Part shown: one piece after another, positions 32,457 to 40,791 of the stretch
Position numbering within the stretch: position 1 is the stretch's first letter
Layout: each line of letters starts with the position of its first letter
NCBI GenBank assembly: GCA_964557575.1
Contig: CAZLBC010000003.1
Coordinates: forward strand, 87,587 to 151,586
Source: CAZLBC01 sp964557575
GTDB lineage: Bacteria; Planctomycetota; Phycisphaerae; SM23-33
DNA: 64,000 nucleotides
Reading direction: 5' to 3'
Made by a program: the position numbers and the translations under genes
The notes under the pieces: generated by a model
Told to the model about the DNA's origin: nothing
Databases searched by the model: none
The model's input: the letters and a program-made list of their open reading frames with translations, nothing else

Positions 32457-34511
32457 ATGCGCCGACATATCGTACAACTGCTGCTCGCTGCAACGGCGAT
32501 CACCCTCGTTGTCGCGGCGGGGCTCGTGCAGGAACCGGCCCGGCAGGCCCGGTACCACTCGGAACAGATCAACCGGGGCGACCGGGAGAGCAGTCCCGAC
32601 CTTGCCCTGATGACCGTTATGCCGGGCGCCGTGCGCGCCGTTGCCCTGAGCATCCTGTGGTCCCGGATGCAGAGCATGCACCAGGAAGGCAGGCACCACG
32701 ACGCCTACGAGCTGTCGCGGTTGATTTGCCGTCTCGAACCCTACTATCCGGGGGCCTGGGCCTATTGCGGCTGGAACATGGCCTGGAACGTCTCCGTCGA
32801 GACGCACACGAAGGAGGAACGCTGGCAGTGGGTGTACAACGGCATAAAACTGCTCCGGGACGAGGGGCTGCGCAGGAATCCCCGGGATATCGTGTTCTAC
32901 TACGAACTGGGCTGGATATTTTCCATGAAACTGGGCGGCAGGCTCGACAACTACCACTGGTCCTACAAGCAGCGGTGGGCGAAGATGATGCAGGATCTTC
33001 TCGGCGCGCCGCAATTGAGCGATCGCCTGGATGTCACCCTTGCGGAATCCTCCGCCGCATCCATACAGGCATTTCGCCCTGTCGCTGATGCGCCGCTCGA
33101 CAAGACGCCGCGGCGGCAGGGGAAGCAACTGATCCAAGCGGACAAGCTGGCTTTTATTCGAACAGAGGACCCCGACCTCTCCGCGTTTATTGATGCCCTC
33201 GGCGCGTATGATATTTTCCCGGACGAGAGCTTTCTCGACGCCTGCAATCGGCTGAGCAACGATTACCAGTTCTCGTCGGTGCGTATCAACCGGCGGCCCT
33301 ATCCGAAAGAAGAGCGGGAAAAGGAACTCTACGATGTGATCAACGCTCCCGCATACACGGATACCGGCGGCACAGGCGGGAACTATGCCGGTTGGGATAC
33401 CCTGCCCCCCTTCGACAAGCTTGTTTCATTCGTCCGTGCCCAGGTACTGTGGAATCGTTACCGGATGGATCCCGATTACATGCTCACGCTGATGGAACGG
33501 TACCGGGTGCCGCTCGACTGGCGACACTCGGTCAGTCACGGTCTCTACTGGTACTGCCTCGGTATGGATCAATGCAACATCGACGATCCCACGGATTATA
33601 AAAGCCTCAGGATACAGCGAAACGTTCTCAATTCCCTGAAAACACTGACCTTCACCGGCTTGGTGGAACTGACAGTGCGTCCGGGGCGTCCGGAGTACCC
33701 CGAGTACCACGAACATCCCGATCTCCGCTTTGTCGTTCCGACCCATCGGCAGCACTGCGATTTCATCGAGTGGGTTCTGGATTACCAGAAAAAACACAAG
33801 GATTACCAGGACGAGTACGAAGACAATACCTTCGCGGCGGGGCACTATAACTATATCTCCTCGGCGGTATCCATGCTGTATGCCGACGGTCGCCGGAAGT
33901 TGGCGCAGGAACTGTTTGACTTCGTGAAGGAACATTACGATCCCACTATGGAGAAGGAGTGGGGCGAGGAGGTGCTGGACTACTTTGTCATCGCCCATCT
34001 CAAGGAACATAAGAAGGCGCTCGGTTTTATCAGTGCCTTGATCGAGATCTCCATGAAACGGGCATTCCTGGCTGCGGGGATACGTGAAGACTGGACCGCA
34101 TACAGCAAGAGGATGAGATTTGCCGTTGAGCTCTACGGGTTTTACCAGGAGGATGCGGTTTCCAACCGTCTCATTATACCGAAGCAACTGCGCGGTATTG
34201 CGCGGGGGGTGGCGGGTATGCTGGTGTTCAACCCCGAGTCAGCGCACCTGAATCTTTCTCCGTCCCAGCGCAGCGATGTGTATCTTGCGGCCCTTTCCGC
34301 GGACAGAAAATTGAGGGAACCGCCGGGGATATTGGCGCCCGTGTACCATCGCGGCCTGTCCGGGCTTCGCGCACTGTGCCGCCGGGGGAACATGAAGATG
34401 GAGGAGGCCTTTCCCGAGCCGCCGTTTCTCGCCGAGTACCGCGAAACGCTCAAGTCGCGCATCCCGGATACGGCACCAACGGACGGCGACCTGATCGAGC
34501 AGGACCGGTAG
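32457..34511 (+). CDS. Large exported or membrane-anchored helical protein, last gene of the SPFH-ABC operon
   Basis: 684 aa from the ATG at 32457, five bases after the permease stop. One hydrophobic N-terminal segment (LLLAATAITLVVAAGLV) acts as signal or anchor. The rest is soluble, rich in Trp and Tyr, and mostly helical, with TPR-like spacing near the N-terminus (DAYELSRLICRLEPYYPGAW, YNGIKLLRDEGLRRNPRDIV). I recognise no named domain and no catalytic motif. Its position makes it a probable periplasmic partner of the transporter. Confidence 0.7.
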   Translation: MRRHIVQLLLAATAITLVVAAGLVQEPARQARYHSEQINRGDRESSPDLALMTVMPGAVRAVALSILWSRMQSMHQEGRHHDAYELSRLICRLEPYYPGAWAYCGWNMAWNVSVETHTKEERWQWVYNGIKLLRDEGLRRNPRDIVFYYELGWIFSMKLGGRLDNYHWSYKQRWAKMMQDLLGAPQLSDRLDVTLAESSAASIQAFRPVADAPLDKTPRRQGKQLIQADKLAFIRTEDPDLSAFIDALGAYDIFPDESFLDACNRLSNDYQFSSVRINRRPYPKEEREKELYDVINAPAYTDTGGTGGNYAGWDTLPPFDKLVSFVRAQVLWNRYRMDPDYMLTLMERYRVPLDWRHSVSHGLYWYCLGMDQCNIDDPTDYKSLRIQRNVLNSLKTLTFTGLVELTVRPGRPEYPEYHEHPDLRFVVPTHRQHCDFIEWVLDYQKKHKDYQDEYEDNTFAAGHYNYISSAVSMLYADGRRKLAQELFDFVKEHYDPTMEKEWGEEVLDYFVIAHLKEHKKALGFISALIEISMKRAFLAAGIREDWTAYSKRMRFAVELYGFYQEDAVSNRLIIPKQLRGIARGVAGMLVFNPESAHLNLSPSQRSDVYLAALSADRKLREPPGILAPVYHRGLSGLRALCRRGNMKMEEAFPEPPFLAEYRETLKSRIPDTAPTDGDLIEQDR

Positions 34512-34517
34512 GGCCCC

Positions 34518-36308
34518 TTACCCGTACAGCGGTCCGTACGCGCCGCACGCCCGGTAATCCGCCCCCTGGGAATCGTGCGCGCCGAACGCCGCCCAGCTCC
34601 TCGGCCGGTATATATCCTGGTCGGAGATGTTGTGCATGAATACGGGTATCCGCAGGATCGCGGCGAGCGTTATCAGGTCGGCCCCAATGTGGCCGTAGGA
34701 CAGGGCGCAGTGATTTGCGCCCCAGTTGTTCATCACCGAGTACATGTCCCGAAAGGGGCCGCCCCCGGTGGTGCGCGGGGCGAACCAGGTCGTGGGCCAG
34801 GTTTCGTTGGTTCTCTCGTCGAGCGTTTTGTGGACCTCGTCGGGCAGGGAGACGGTCCATCCCTCCGCAAGCTGCAGGACGGGACCGAGCCCCTTGACCA
34901 GGTTCACGCGGGACATGGTCATGGGCATGCCGGCAACGGTGACGAGCTTGCTCGACCAGCCGCCGCCGGGAAAATACTCGGTCACCGAGGGGTGCCAGGT
35001 CGTGGCATTGAGACACCGGGTGACTTCCTCTTCGGTGATGTCCCAGTACGGCTTTATCGCCGGCTGCCCGTTACATGTCTGTCGCCCGCTGCCGTCGAGC
35101 GCTGCGGCGCCCGAATTAATCAAGTGAATAATGCCTCCCGCCGCATCTCCTTCAAGCGCGTAACCCGTTACCCGCTTGACCGCGTCCGGGCTCCAGTACG
35201 TGCGGACATCGGCGAATATCTGCGCCGTGTTTGTCAGGAGATACCCGAACAGCATGGGAACCGCGTTCAGGCTGTCGTTTTCGGTGGCGATGATCCGCGG
35301 GGCCCGGATACCGTCCCAGTCGAACGAGGTGTTTGAGATCGCCTCCAGGAAATCGCCGTTGGGCATGGCGTCGGTCCACTGCCGCTGCCCCTGGAACCCG
35401 GCGGCCACGGCGTTATGCCCCAGTGCCTCTTCACCGCAGCCGATGTCATCGAGGCGGGGATTACCGTACATCAGGTCCCTGGCGATGAGCGTCATTTTGG
35501 CTGCCGTTTCCCATTCGGCATCGAGTTGCTCACGCGGGCGCTGCTTTTCGGGTGGATTGACGTCATCGCCTTCGACCAGGGTTTCCCGAATCCATGTGAT
35601 CGCCCGTTCGTATTCTTCGGGGTCGTAGATGTCGTCACGAATGCGCCGTGTGAACTCCGACATGTCGACGCACTCAACGCGCATGCCCAGGTAATCCTCG
35701 AAAAACGAGTGATCCACGATAGAGCCCGCGATGCCCATGGATACGCCACCCATTGAGAGATATGATTTTTCCCGCATCATCGCAGCAGACAGTCCGCAGC
35801 GAACGAAACGAAGTATCTTTTCAGAGACATCCGGGGGGATGGTCTCGTCTCCGGCATCCTGTACGTCCCGTCCGTATATGCCGAATGCGGGGAGGCCCTT
35901 CTGGGTATGTCCCGCGAGAACCGCCGCGAGGTAGACGGCCCCGGGTCGCTCGGTGCCGTTGAATCCCCATACGGCTTTCGGCGTCAGGGGTTCCATGTCC
36001 ATCGTCTCGCTCCCATAGCACCAGCAGGGGGTGACGGTCAGCGACAGTCCCACGCCCGCGCGGGAGAATTGTTCCGCGCACGCCGCGGCCTCGGCTACTC
36101 CGCCGATGCACGTGTCGGCGATTGTGCACGCGACCGGTTCGCCGTTTGGATAGCGGCAATTGCCGGCGATCAGTTCCGCGGCTCGCCGGGCCATGTCCAT
36201 GGTCTGTTTTTCCAGTGATTCCCTGACGCCGCGGCGGCGGCCGTCTACAGTGGGCCGTATTCCCACCACCGGCAACGAGGTGATCCATTCGGGCGGTCGT
36301 TTATTCAT
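34518..36308 (-). CDS. fucI: L-fucose isomerase
   Basis: 596 aa, the usual family length. The start at 36308 has GAAGGAAG before it; the frame is open a little further but without support. Family phrases are the N-terminal VVGIRPTVDGRRRGVRESLE, TPCWCYGSETMDM, YLSMGGVSMGIAGSIVD and CVDMSEF. The enzyme interconverts L-fucose and L-fuculose (often also D-arabinose) with Mn2+ in the cytoplasm. No fucK or fucA kinase/aldolase genes follow, and the neighbours are on the other strand. A perfect TATAAT (36370-36365) lies about 57 nt upstream. Confidence 0.92.
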   Translation of the reverse strand: MNKRPPEWITSLPVVGIRPTVDGRRRGVRESLEKQTMDMARRAAELIAGNCRYPNGEPVACTIADTCIGGVAEAAACAEQFSRAGVGLSLTVTPCWCYGSETMDMEPLTPKAVWGFNGTERPGAVYLAAVLAGHTQKGLPAFGIYGRDVQDAGDETIPPDVSEKILRFVRCGLSAAMMREKSYLSMGGVSMGIAGSIVDHSFFEDYLGMRVECVDMSEFTRRIRDDIYDPEEYERAITWIRETLVEGDDVNPPEKQRPREQLDAEWETAAKMTLIARDLMYGNPRLDDIGCGEEALGHNAVAAGFQGQRQWTDAMPNGDFLEAISNTSFDWDGIRAPRIIATENDSLNAVPMLFGYLLTNTAQIFADVRTYWSPDAVKRVTGYALEGDAAGGIIHLINSGAAALDGSGRQTCNGQPAIKPYWDITEEEVTRCLNATTWHPSVTEYFPGGGWSSKLVTVAGMPMTMSRVNLVKGLGPVLQLAEGWTVSLPDEVHKTLDERTNETWPTTWFAPRTTGGGPFRDMYSVMNNWGANHCALSYGHIGADLITLAAILRIPVFMHNISDQDIYRPRSWAAFGAHDSQGADYRACGAYGPLYG

Positions 36309-36364
36309 GTTCGGCTTCCTTCGCTTATTGCTGCTGAGTTGATCTGTATACAACACACCCTGCG

Positions 36365-36370
36365 ATTATA
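36365..36370 (-). promoter_or_regulatory. Candidate -10 element for fucI
   Basis: On the minus strand this reads TATAAT, a full consensus -10, 56 nt before the fucI ATG. No good -35 is seen at 16-18 nt, so an activator would be expected. The surrounding divergent region (36309-36553, 245 bp) is AT-rich compared with everything around it. Confidence 0.35.
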
Positions 36371-36461
36371 GTGAATGCCGTAACGTAACTGAAAGTAAAA
36401 ACAGCTGATGATCTATTGTCGCGGCATTGCATATATTGGTGGATTATATACACAATATGGA

Positions 36462-36490
36462 TTTATTATCGCTGTCTATTCCACTATACA
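36462..36490 (+). promoter_or_regulatory. Candidate promoter of the Gfo/Idh/MocA-TIM barrel genes
   Basis: TTTATT (36462-36467), a 17-nt spacer and TATACA (36485-36490). The leader to the ATG at 36554 would be about 57 nt. The -35 is weak. Related TATACA sequences recur in this region (36347-36352 and 36446-36451). Confidence 0.3.
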
Positions 36491-36553
36491 ATACGGTTCG
36501 ATTTCAATGCCAGTTAATGTCCTCATGAACAACACGGACAGGGAGAGATTACC

Positions 36554-37873
36554 ATGATCAAACGGCGCTCATTTCTCAAATCAGGTGCGGTTTCCGGCGC
36601 GGGTGCACTCACGTTGCATTCCGGTATTTTCGGCAAGGAAAAGTCGCCGAACGGCAAGTTGAACATCGCCGTTATCGGTGTCGGCGGGCGCGGCAGGGCG
36701 GACACGAACGGCGTCAAGAGCGAAAATATCGTCGCCCTCTGCGATGTCAACAAGAAGAATCTCGCGGCTGCGGCAAAGCGATTCCCGAAGGCCAAGACCT
36801 ACAAGGACTGGCGAAAGTGCCTGGAGCAGAAGGATATCGATGCCGTGGTGTGCGCCACCACCGACCACACGCACGCCTTCGTCAGCACCTGGGCACTGAA
36901 CCGCGACAAGCACGTGTACTGCGAAAAGCCGCTGGCGCGTTCGGTCGAGGAAGCCAGGACGGTGCGCGAAGCGTACCTCAAGAAAAAAGACAAGCTCGCC
37001 ACGCAGATGGGTACCCAGATACACGCCTCCGATAATTTCAGGCGGATCGTCGAACTCGTAAAGGCCGGCGCCATCGGTGCGGTGCAGGAATGCCGGGCCT
37101 GGTGCAGCCGGACCCCGAAGGGAGGCAGTTATTTTCCCGCGAAGGGTCCGGTGCCCGACCACATCGACTGGGACCTGTGGATCGGCCCCGCGCCCATGCA
37201 TCCGTTCAATCCGGAATACCTGAAGGGGTGCCTGGCGTGGAACCGTTTCTGGGACTTCGGCGCCGGGCAGATCGGCGACATGGGCAGCCATGTCATGGAT
37301 CTTGGCTACTGGGCCCTTGATCTGCGTTTCCCGACGACCTGCACCGCTTCCGGCAGCAACCCCGAGAAGCCCCACCCCGATACCTGTCCGATACAACTCA
37401 GGGCCGAGTGGGATCACCCGGCCAACGACTGGCGGCCGGCGGTCAAGGTCTACTGGTACGACGGCGGCTTGAAGCCGGGAATGCCGCTGAAGGCGCTTGA
37501 TCGCAAGGGACTCTTCAAGGGTGTGTTGTTCAAGGGCGACAAGGGCGCGCTTCTGGGCGATTACGGTTTCCGGATCCTCATGCCCCGCGGTGATATGACC
37601 CACTACGAGGCGCCGACGAAGAAGGAAGATTTGATACCGCCCTCGCCCGGCCATCACCAGGAGTGGATAAACGGCTGCAAGACCGGCAGCCCGACCCTCT
37701 GCAACTTCGACTACTCCGGCGCGCTCATAGAACACAATCTGCTGTCGCTGGTAGCCTACCGCGTCGGTAAGAAACTCGAGTGGGACGCGAAGAAGCTGAA
37801 GGCGACGAACTGCCCCGAGGCCGACCAGTATATCAGGCTGAAGTACCGCGAAGGATGGGTCCTCAATGGATAA
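36554..37873 (+). CDS. Tat-exported Gfo/Idh/MocA family oxidoreductase
   Basis: 439 aa. A twin-arginine signal opens the protein (MIKRRSFLKSGAVSGAGAL), so it should be exported folded with its cofactor. The NAD(P)-binding strand is NIAVIGVGGRGRADTN, the ATTDHTHAF loop follows, and the family motif is YCEKPLARSVEEAR. The C-terminal domain has GAGQIGDMGSHVMDLGYWAL. These enzymes oxidise, reduce or hydrolyse sugars using bound nicotinamide cofactor; exported PVC forms are numerous but mostly uncharacterised. GGGAGAG precedes the ATG. It overlaps the next gene by 8 bp. Confidence 0.9.
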   Translation: MIKRRSFLKSGAVSGAGALTLHSGIFGKEKSPNGKLNIAVIGVGGRGRADTNGVKSENIVALCDVNKKNLAAAAKRFPKAKTYKDWRKCLEQKDIDAVVCATTDHTHAFVSTWALNRDKHVYCEKPLARSVEEARTVREAYLKKKDKLATQMGTQIHASDNFRRIVELVKAGAIGAVQECRAWCSRTPKGGSYFPAKGPVPDHIDWDLWIGPAPMHPFNPEYLKGCLAWNRFWDFGAGQIGDMGSHVMDLGYWALDLRFPTTCTASGSNPEKPHPDTCPIQLRAEWDHPANDWRPAVKVYWYDGGLKPGMPLKALDRKGLFKGVLFKGDKGALLGDYGFRILMPRGDMTHYEAPTKKEDLIPPSPGHHQEWINGCKTGSPTLCNFDYSGALIEHNLLSLVAYRVGKKLEWDAKKLKATNCPEADQYIRLKYREGWVLNG

Positions 37874-38822
37874 TCTCAGCAGGAGGCGGTTTCTGGCGAT
37901 TGCCGGGACGGCGACCGGTATGGCCGTCGGCGGCAGCCGCGGCGCCGCGGCATTCAGGACGACGCTCAAGAAGGCACTGATCACCCGGAAGATCGACGCG
38001 GCCGGCATGGCACAGATGAAGGCCGCGGGTTTCGACGGCGTGGAGTGCGGGGCGTGGGATGTGACTCCCGCCGATGCGGCAGCGGGCCGGTCCCTGGCCG
38101 AAAAGGTGGGGATGCGGATTCATTCGGTCCTGCGCGGCTGGGTAAATTTCAACAACAGCAAAAAGGTCTCTTCGGATATCGCGTCGGTGGAAACGGCCCT
38201 CGCATCCGCCGCCGCGTACGGGGCCGACGCGATACTGCTGGTGCCCTGCAGGGTCGGGACCAGGGCGATCCCGAAGCCCTGGGAATTCGATATCGCGTTC
38301 GACGCAAAGACCGGTCATGTCAGCCGGGTGGTGCGGGGGGACAATGCCCCGTACAAGGAATATATCGAAGCCCAGAATGAGGCAACTGATGCCACGAGAG
38401 AAGCCCTGCAGAAACTTGCTCCGATCGCACAGAAACACAAGGTGATCATCGCCGTGGAGAACGTGTGGAACAACCTCTGGGTCACGCCGCCGCTTGCGGC
38501 GAACCTGATTCGGCTCGTGGGGAGTCCCTGGGTCAGGTTTTACTTCGATATCGGCAATCATGTGAAGTACGCGCCGCCGGAGGAATGGATCAAGACCCTC
38601 GGAAAGCTGATCGTGAAGTGTCATGTCAAGGATTTCAAGCTGAATCCCGACGGGCGCGGCGGGAAATTCTGCACCATCAGGGACGGGAGCGTCGACTGGC
38701 CGTCGGTCAGGCGGGAACTGGATGCGATCGGGTACAACGGCTGGATGACGATCGAGGGAAGCGGGGGGCTTTCCGTGAAAGAAAAGGGCGAACGGCTGCA
38801 GAAGATCGTACGCGGCGAGTGA
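37866..38822 (+). CDS. Tat-exported sugar phosphate isomerase/epimerase-like TIM-barrel protein
   Basis: 318 aa with a twin-arginine signal (DNLSRRRFLAIAGTATGMAV). The xylose isomerase-like barrel shows its metal-ligand strands in VIIAVENVWNN, VRFYFDIGNHV, CHVKDFKL and WMTIEGSGG. It overlaps the Gfo/Idh/MocA gene and shares its export route. The two probably act in sequence on one extracytoplasmic sugar (for example oxidation then epimerisation); this is inferred from context. Distinct from the cytosolic TIM-barrel gene at 18179. Confidence 0.87.
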   Translation: MDNLSRRRFLAIAGTATGMAVGGSRGAAAFRTTLKKALITRKIDAAGMAQMKAAGFDGVECGAWDVTPADAAAGRSLAEKVGMRIHSVLRGWVNFNNSKKVSSDIASVETALASAAAYGADAILLVPCRVGTRAIPKPWEFDIAFDAKTGHVSRVVRGDNAPYKEYIEAQNEATDATREALQKLAPIAQKHKVIIAVENVWNNLWVTPPLAANLIRLVGSPWVRFYFDIGNHVKYAPPEEWIKTLGKLIVKCHVKDFKLNPDGRGGKFCTIRDGSVDWPSVRRELDAIGYNGWMTIEGSGGLSVKEKGERLQKIVRGE

Positions 38823-38863
38823 CACAACACATTGATATTACGGGGATACTGTTTTCCTGAGAG

Positions 38864-38896
38864 ACGGCGGTGTTGCCTTATGCCGTTCTTTTTCTC
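38864..38896 (+). terminator. Possible intrinsic terminator
   Basis: ACGGC (38864-38868) pairs with GCCGT (38882-38886) and is followed by TCTTTTTCTC. The stem is short and the loop long (13 nt), so this is weak, but it lies where the two-gene unit should end. Confidence 0.35.
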
Positions 38897-38903
38897 AATA
38901 TTT

Positions 38904-38932
38904 TTTACTCTGATACACTCCTCGATTACAAT
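38904..38932 (+). promoter_or_regulatory. Candidate sigma70 promoter
   Basis: TTTACT (38904-38909, four of six), a 17-nt spacer, and TACAAT (38927-38932, five of six). It lies 36 nt before the ATG at 38969, whose AAAGGAG Shine-Dalgarno is in between. Confidence 0.5.
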
Positions 38933-38968
38933 AGAACAGTACATTCCCTGCCATTAAAGGAGTGATCC

Positions 38969-39982
38969 ATGAATTGCCGTCGCGGAATTGTGATGGGATT
39001 GGCGGTGGTATTGCTCACGCCTTTTTTCCCGGCCCGGGGCCAGGATATCGACGAGATCNNNNNNNNNNNNNNNNNNNNNNNNNNNNNNNNNNNNNNNNNN
39101 NNNNNNNNNNNNNNNNNNNNNNNNNNNNNNNNNNNNNNNNNNNNNNNNNNNNNNNNNNGGAACGTGGGGAAGATCGAGACCAGGGGAAAGGTGATCGCCC
39201 TCATGGGCAGCGGGGGGGGATCTAACAGCGGAAGCGGGGTCATCCCGATCGAACTCGACGGAGAGTACCTGCTGCGGCTGCAGGTACAGTTGTCGGCACG
39301 GCTTGGTTATGCCTACATCGATCTCCCGTGCGGTACCGATCACCGGACATACCTGGGAATTCGGTATTCCGAGATGGGTATTCACGGTATCGGCGATCAC
39401 TCCTGGGCGGCGTCTCTGAATCCGACCAATACCCGCGTCGATCTTGACCCGAAGGTACCCTACCTCTTCGAGATATGGGTCAAGCCCTCCACTGATCGTG
39501 TCGGTATCGTTGTCGGCATAAACGGTAAAAAGCACATATCCTGGCAGGGCAAACCGGCGGGGCTCGGGGCGGCGGTAAAACCGAATATGCTGGGATTGCG
39601 ATCATACCGGTATCCGGCGGCTTACGGCAGCCCGTCGCTGAAGATCGTCAGCGGAAACGCCCGGGTGATCGATTTCGCGGCTGATGCTTCCGCTGAAAAA
39701 AGGCCCGCTCCTCCTGCGGCGGTACCCGATGAGACCCCGGCAAAAGCGCCGACGAAAACAGAATCGGCCCCCGAAACCGACGCGGGCACAACGCCGGCAG
39801 GTGATGCGGAGGCACACGAGAAGCCCGGCTCGAAATCAGAGACACCCGAAGAGAAGGGGCAAAGCGATGCCGGCGAAGAGCCCGCCGGCGGCGGCGGACT
39901 GCCCTTTTTGCCGGCGATGGAGTCCTCTGAAGAAAAGGCGAAGAATTCCCCCGGGGAAAAAGAAGAGAAGCCCGGCGAATAA
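38969..39982 (+). CDS. Secreted protein of unknown function, interrupted by assembly gap
   Basis: The N-terminus (30 codons before the gap) is a signal peptide (MGLAVVLLTPFFPARGQ) after a good Shine-Dalgarno. The part after the gap (39159 onward, about 274 codons) looks like a beta-sandwich (LDGEYLLRLQVQLSARLGYA, PYLFEIWVKPSTDRVGIVV). It ends in about 100 residues of low-complexity Pro/Glu/Lys/Thr sequence (TPEEKGQSDAGEEPAGGGG). The 100 N are a placeholder, so the true gap length, and whether both parts belong to one gene, are unknown. Function not recognised. Confidence 0.6.
   Translation: MNCRRGIVMGLAVVLLTPFFPARGQDIDEIXXXXXXXXXXXXXXXXXXXXXXXXXXXXXXXXXXNVGKIETRGKVIALMGSGGGSNSGSGVIPIELDGEYLLRLQVQLSARLGYAYIDLPCGTDHRTYLGIRYSEMGIHGIGDHSWAASLNPTNTRVDLDPKVPYLFEIWVKPSTDRVGIVVGINGKKHISWQGKPAGLGAAVKPNMLGLRSYRYPAAYGSPSLKIVSGNARVIDFAADASAEKRPAPPAAVPDETPAKAPTKTESAPETDAGTTPAGDAEAHEKPGSKSETPEEKGQSDAGEEPAGGGGLPFLPAMESSEEKAKNSPGEKEEKPGE
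39059..39158. other. Assembly gap of 100 N
   Basis: Exactly 100 undetermined bases, the conventional scaffold placeholder for a gap of unknown size. Any reading frame across it is arbitrary. Confidence 0.98.
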
Positions 39983-40004
39983 CGGTGTTGTTACCTGCCG
40001 GCGG

Positions 40005-40742
40005 TCAACGGGCCCGGTAGATATGGTAGGCGTACCTGATTCCCTTGCCGATGACGGTCTTTTTTTCGAGCCAATCCATTTTTGCCGCCTCCGGTTCGAA
40101 ATGCTCGGGACTTTTGACGATGATGGTGAGTTCCCGCGGCGTTGCGTCGAGCGAGGCGCGTATGTTGGACAGCGTCTCGTTGAGAACGGTGCCGCTGAAG
40201 GGGTTGTAAAAATAGATGATCGTCACCTCCCCGGGAACCGCATACCGGGTGGCGTCCGCGTGGTGCACTTCGATATTTCCCGACTGCAGTTTCCCCTTTT
40301 TCCGCGCCTTGGCGATGTTCAACCGAGACAGTTCCACCATATCGGGCGACAGTTCGACCCCGATGATCTTTTTAAACCGGTAGAGATGATCGGCGAGAAT
40401 GAGCATGCGGCCCAAACCGGAGCCGTAATCGAGGAATACATCCTCGTCTTCCCGGATCCCGATGCGATTCATAACCCTTTTGAACGTGCGGTAATCGGAG
40501 GCGATGTGGAAATGATTCTCGTCGGTTTCATGCCCCAGTTTGTCTATCGATACGCGGCGGGAGGTTTTTACCCCCATCCGCCAGTCAAAGTATCGGTCCC
40601 ACAACGAGTCCCACATGAATTTGCAGCCGGAACTCATGGACGAAAGGAGGCCGTGATGTTTGATAGTGCTGATTACACCGCCGACAATCGTGGATTTTGG
40701 CGGGGCCGGCCGTTCGGTGTTGTTCGTCTCTTCGTCGATCAT
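40005..40742 (-). CDS. Class I SAM-dependent methyltransferase
   Basis: 245 aa. Motif I is VFLDYGSGLGRMLILADHL; motif post-I has IIGVELSPDM, and IEVHHADATRY and TIIYFYNPFSG supply the next strands. The YNPF signature is common in uncharacterised bacterial methyltransferases that resemble the DOT1/histone-methylation fold. No signal peptide. The ATG at 40742 lacks a Shine-Dalgarno and lies 12 nt after a -10 hexamer, so the mRNA may be leaderless. Substrate not predictable. Confidence 0.82.
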   Translation of the reverse strand: MIDEETNNTERPAPPKSTIVGGVISTIKHHGLLSSMSSGCKFMWDSLWDRYFDWRMGVKTSRRVSIDKLGHETDENHFHIASDYRTFKRVMNRIGIREDEDVFLDYGSGLGRMLILADHLYRFKKIIGVELSPDMVELSRLNIAKARKKGKLQSGNIEVHHADATRYAVPGEVTIIYFYNPFSGTVLNETLSNIRASLDATPRELTIIVKSPEHFEPEAAKMDWLEKKTVIGKGIRYAYHIYRAR

Positions 40743-40754
40743 TATGAATCTACA

Positions 40755-40783
40755 GGTATAAACCGGAACCTTAAAATTATCAA
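40755..40783 (-). promoter_or_regulatory. Candidate promoter of the methyltransferase gene
   Basis: Minus strand: TTGATA (40783-40778, five of six), a 17-nt spacer, TATACC (40760-40755, four of six). Transcription would begin within about 6 nt of the ATG at 40742. Confidence 0.5.
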
Positions 40784-40791
40784 GGCGGCGG

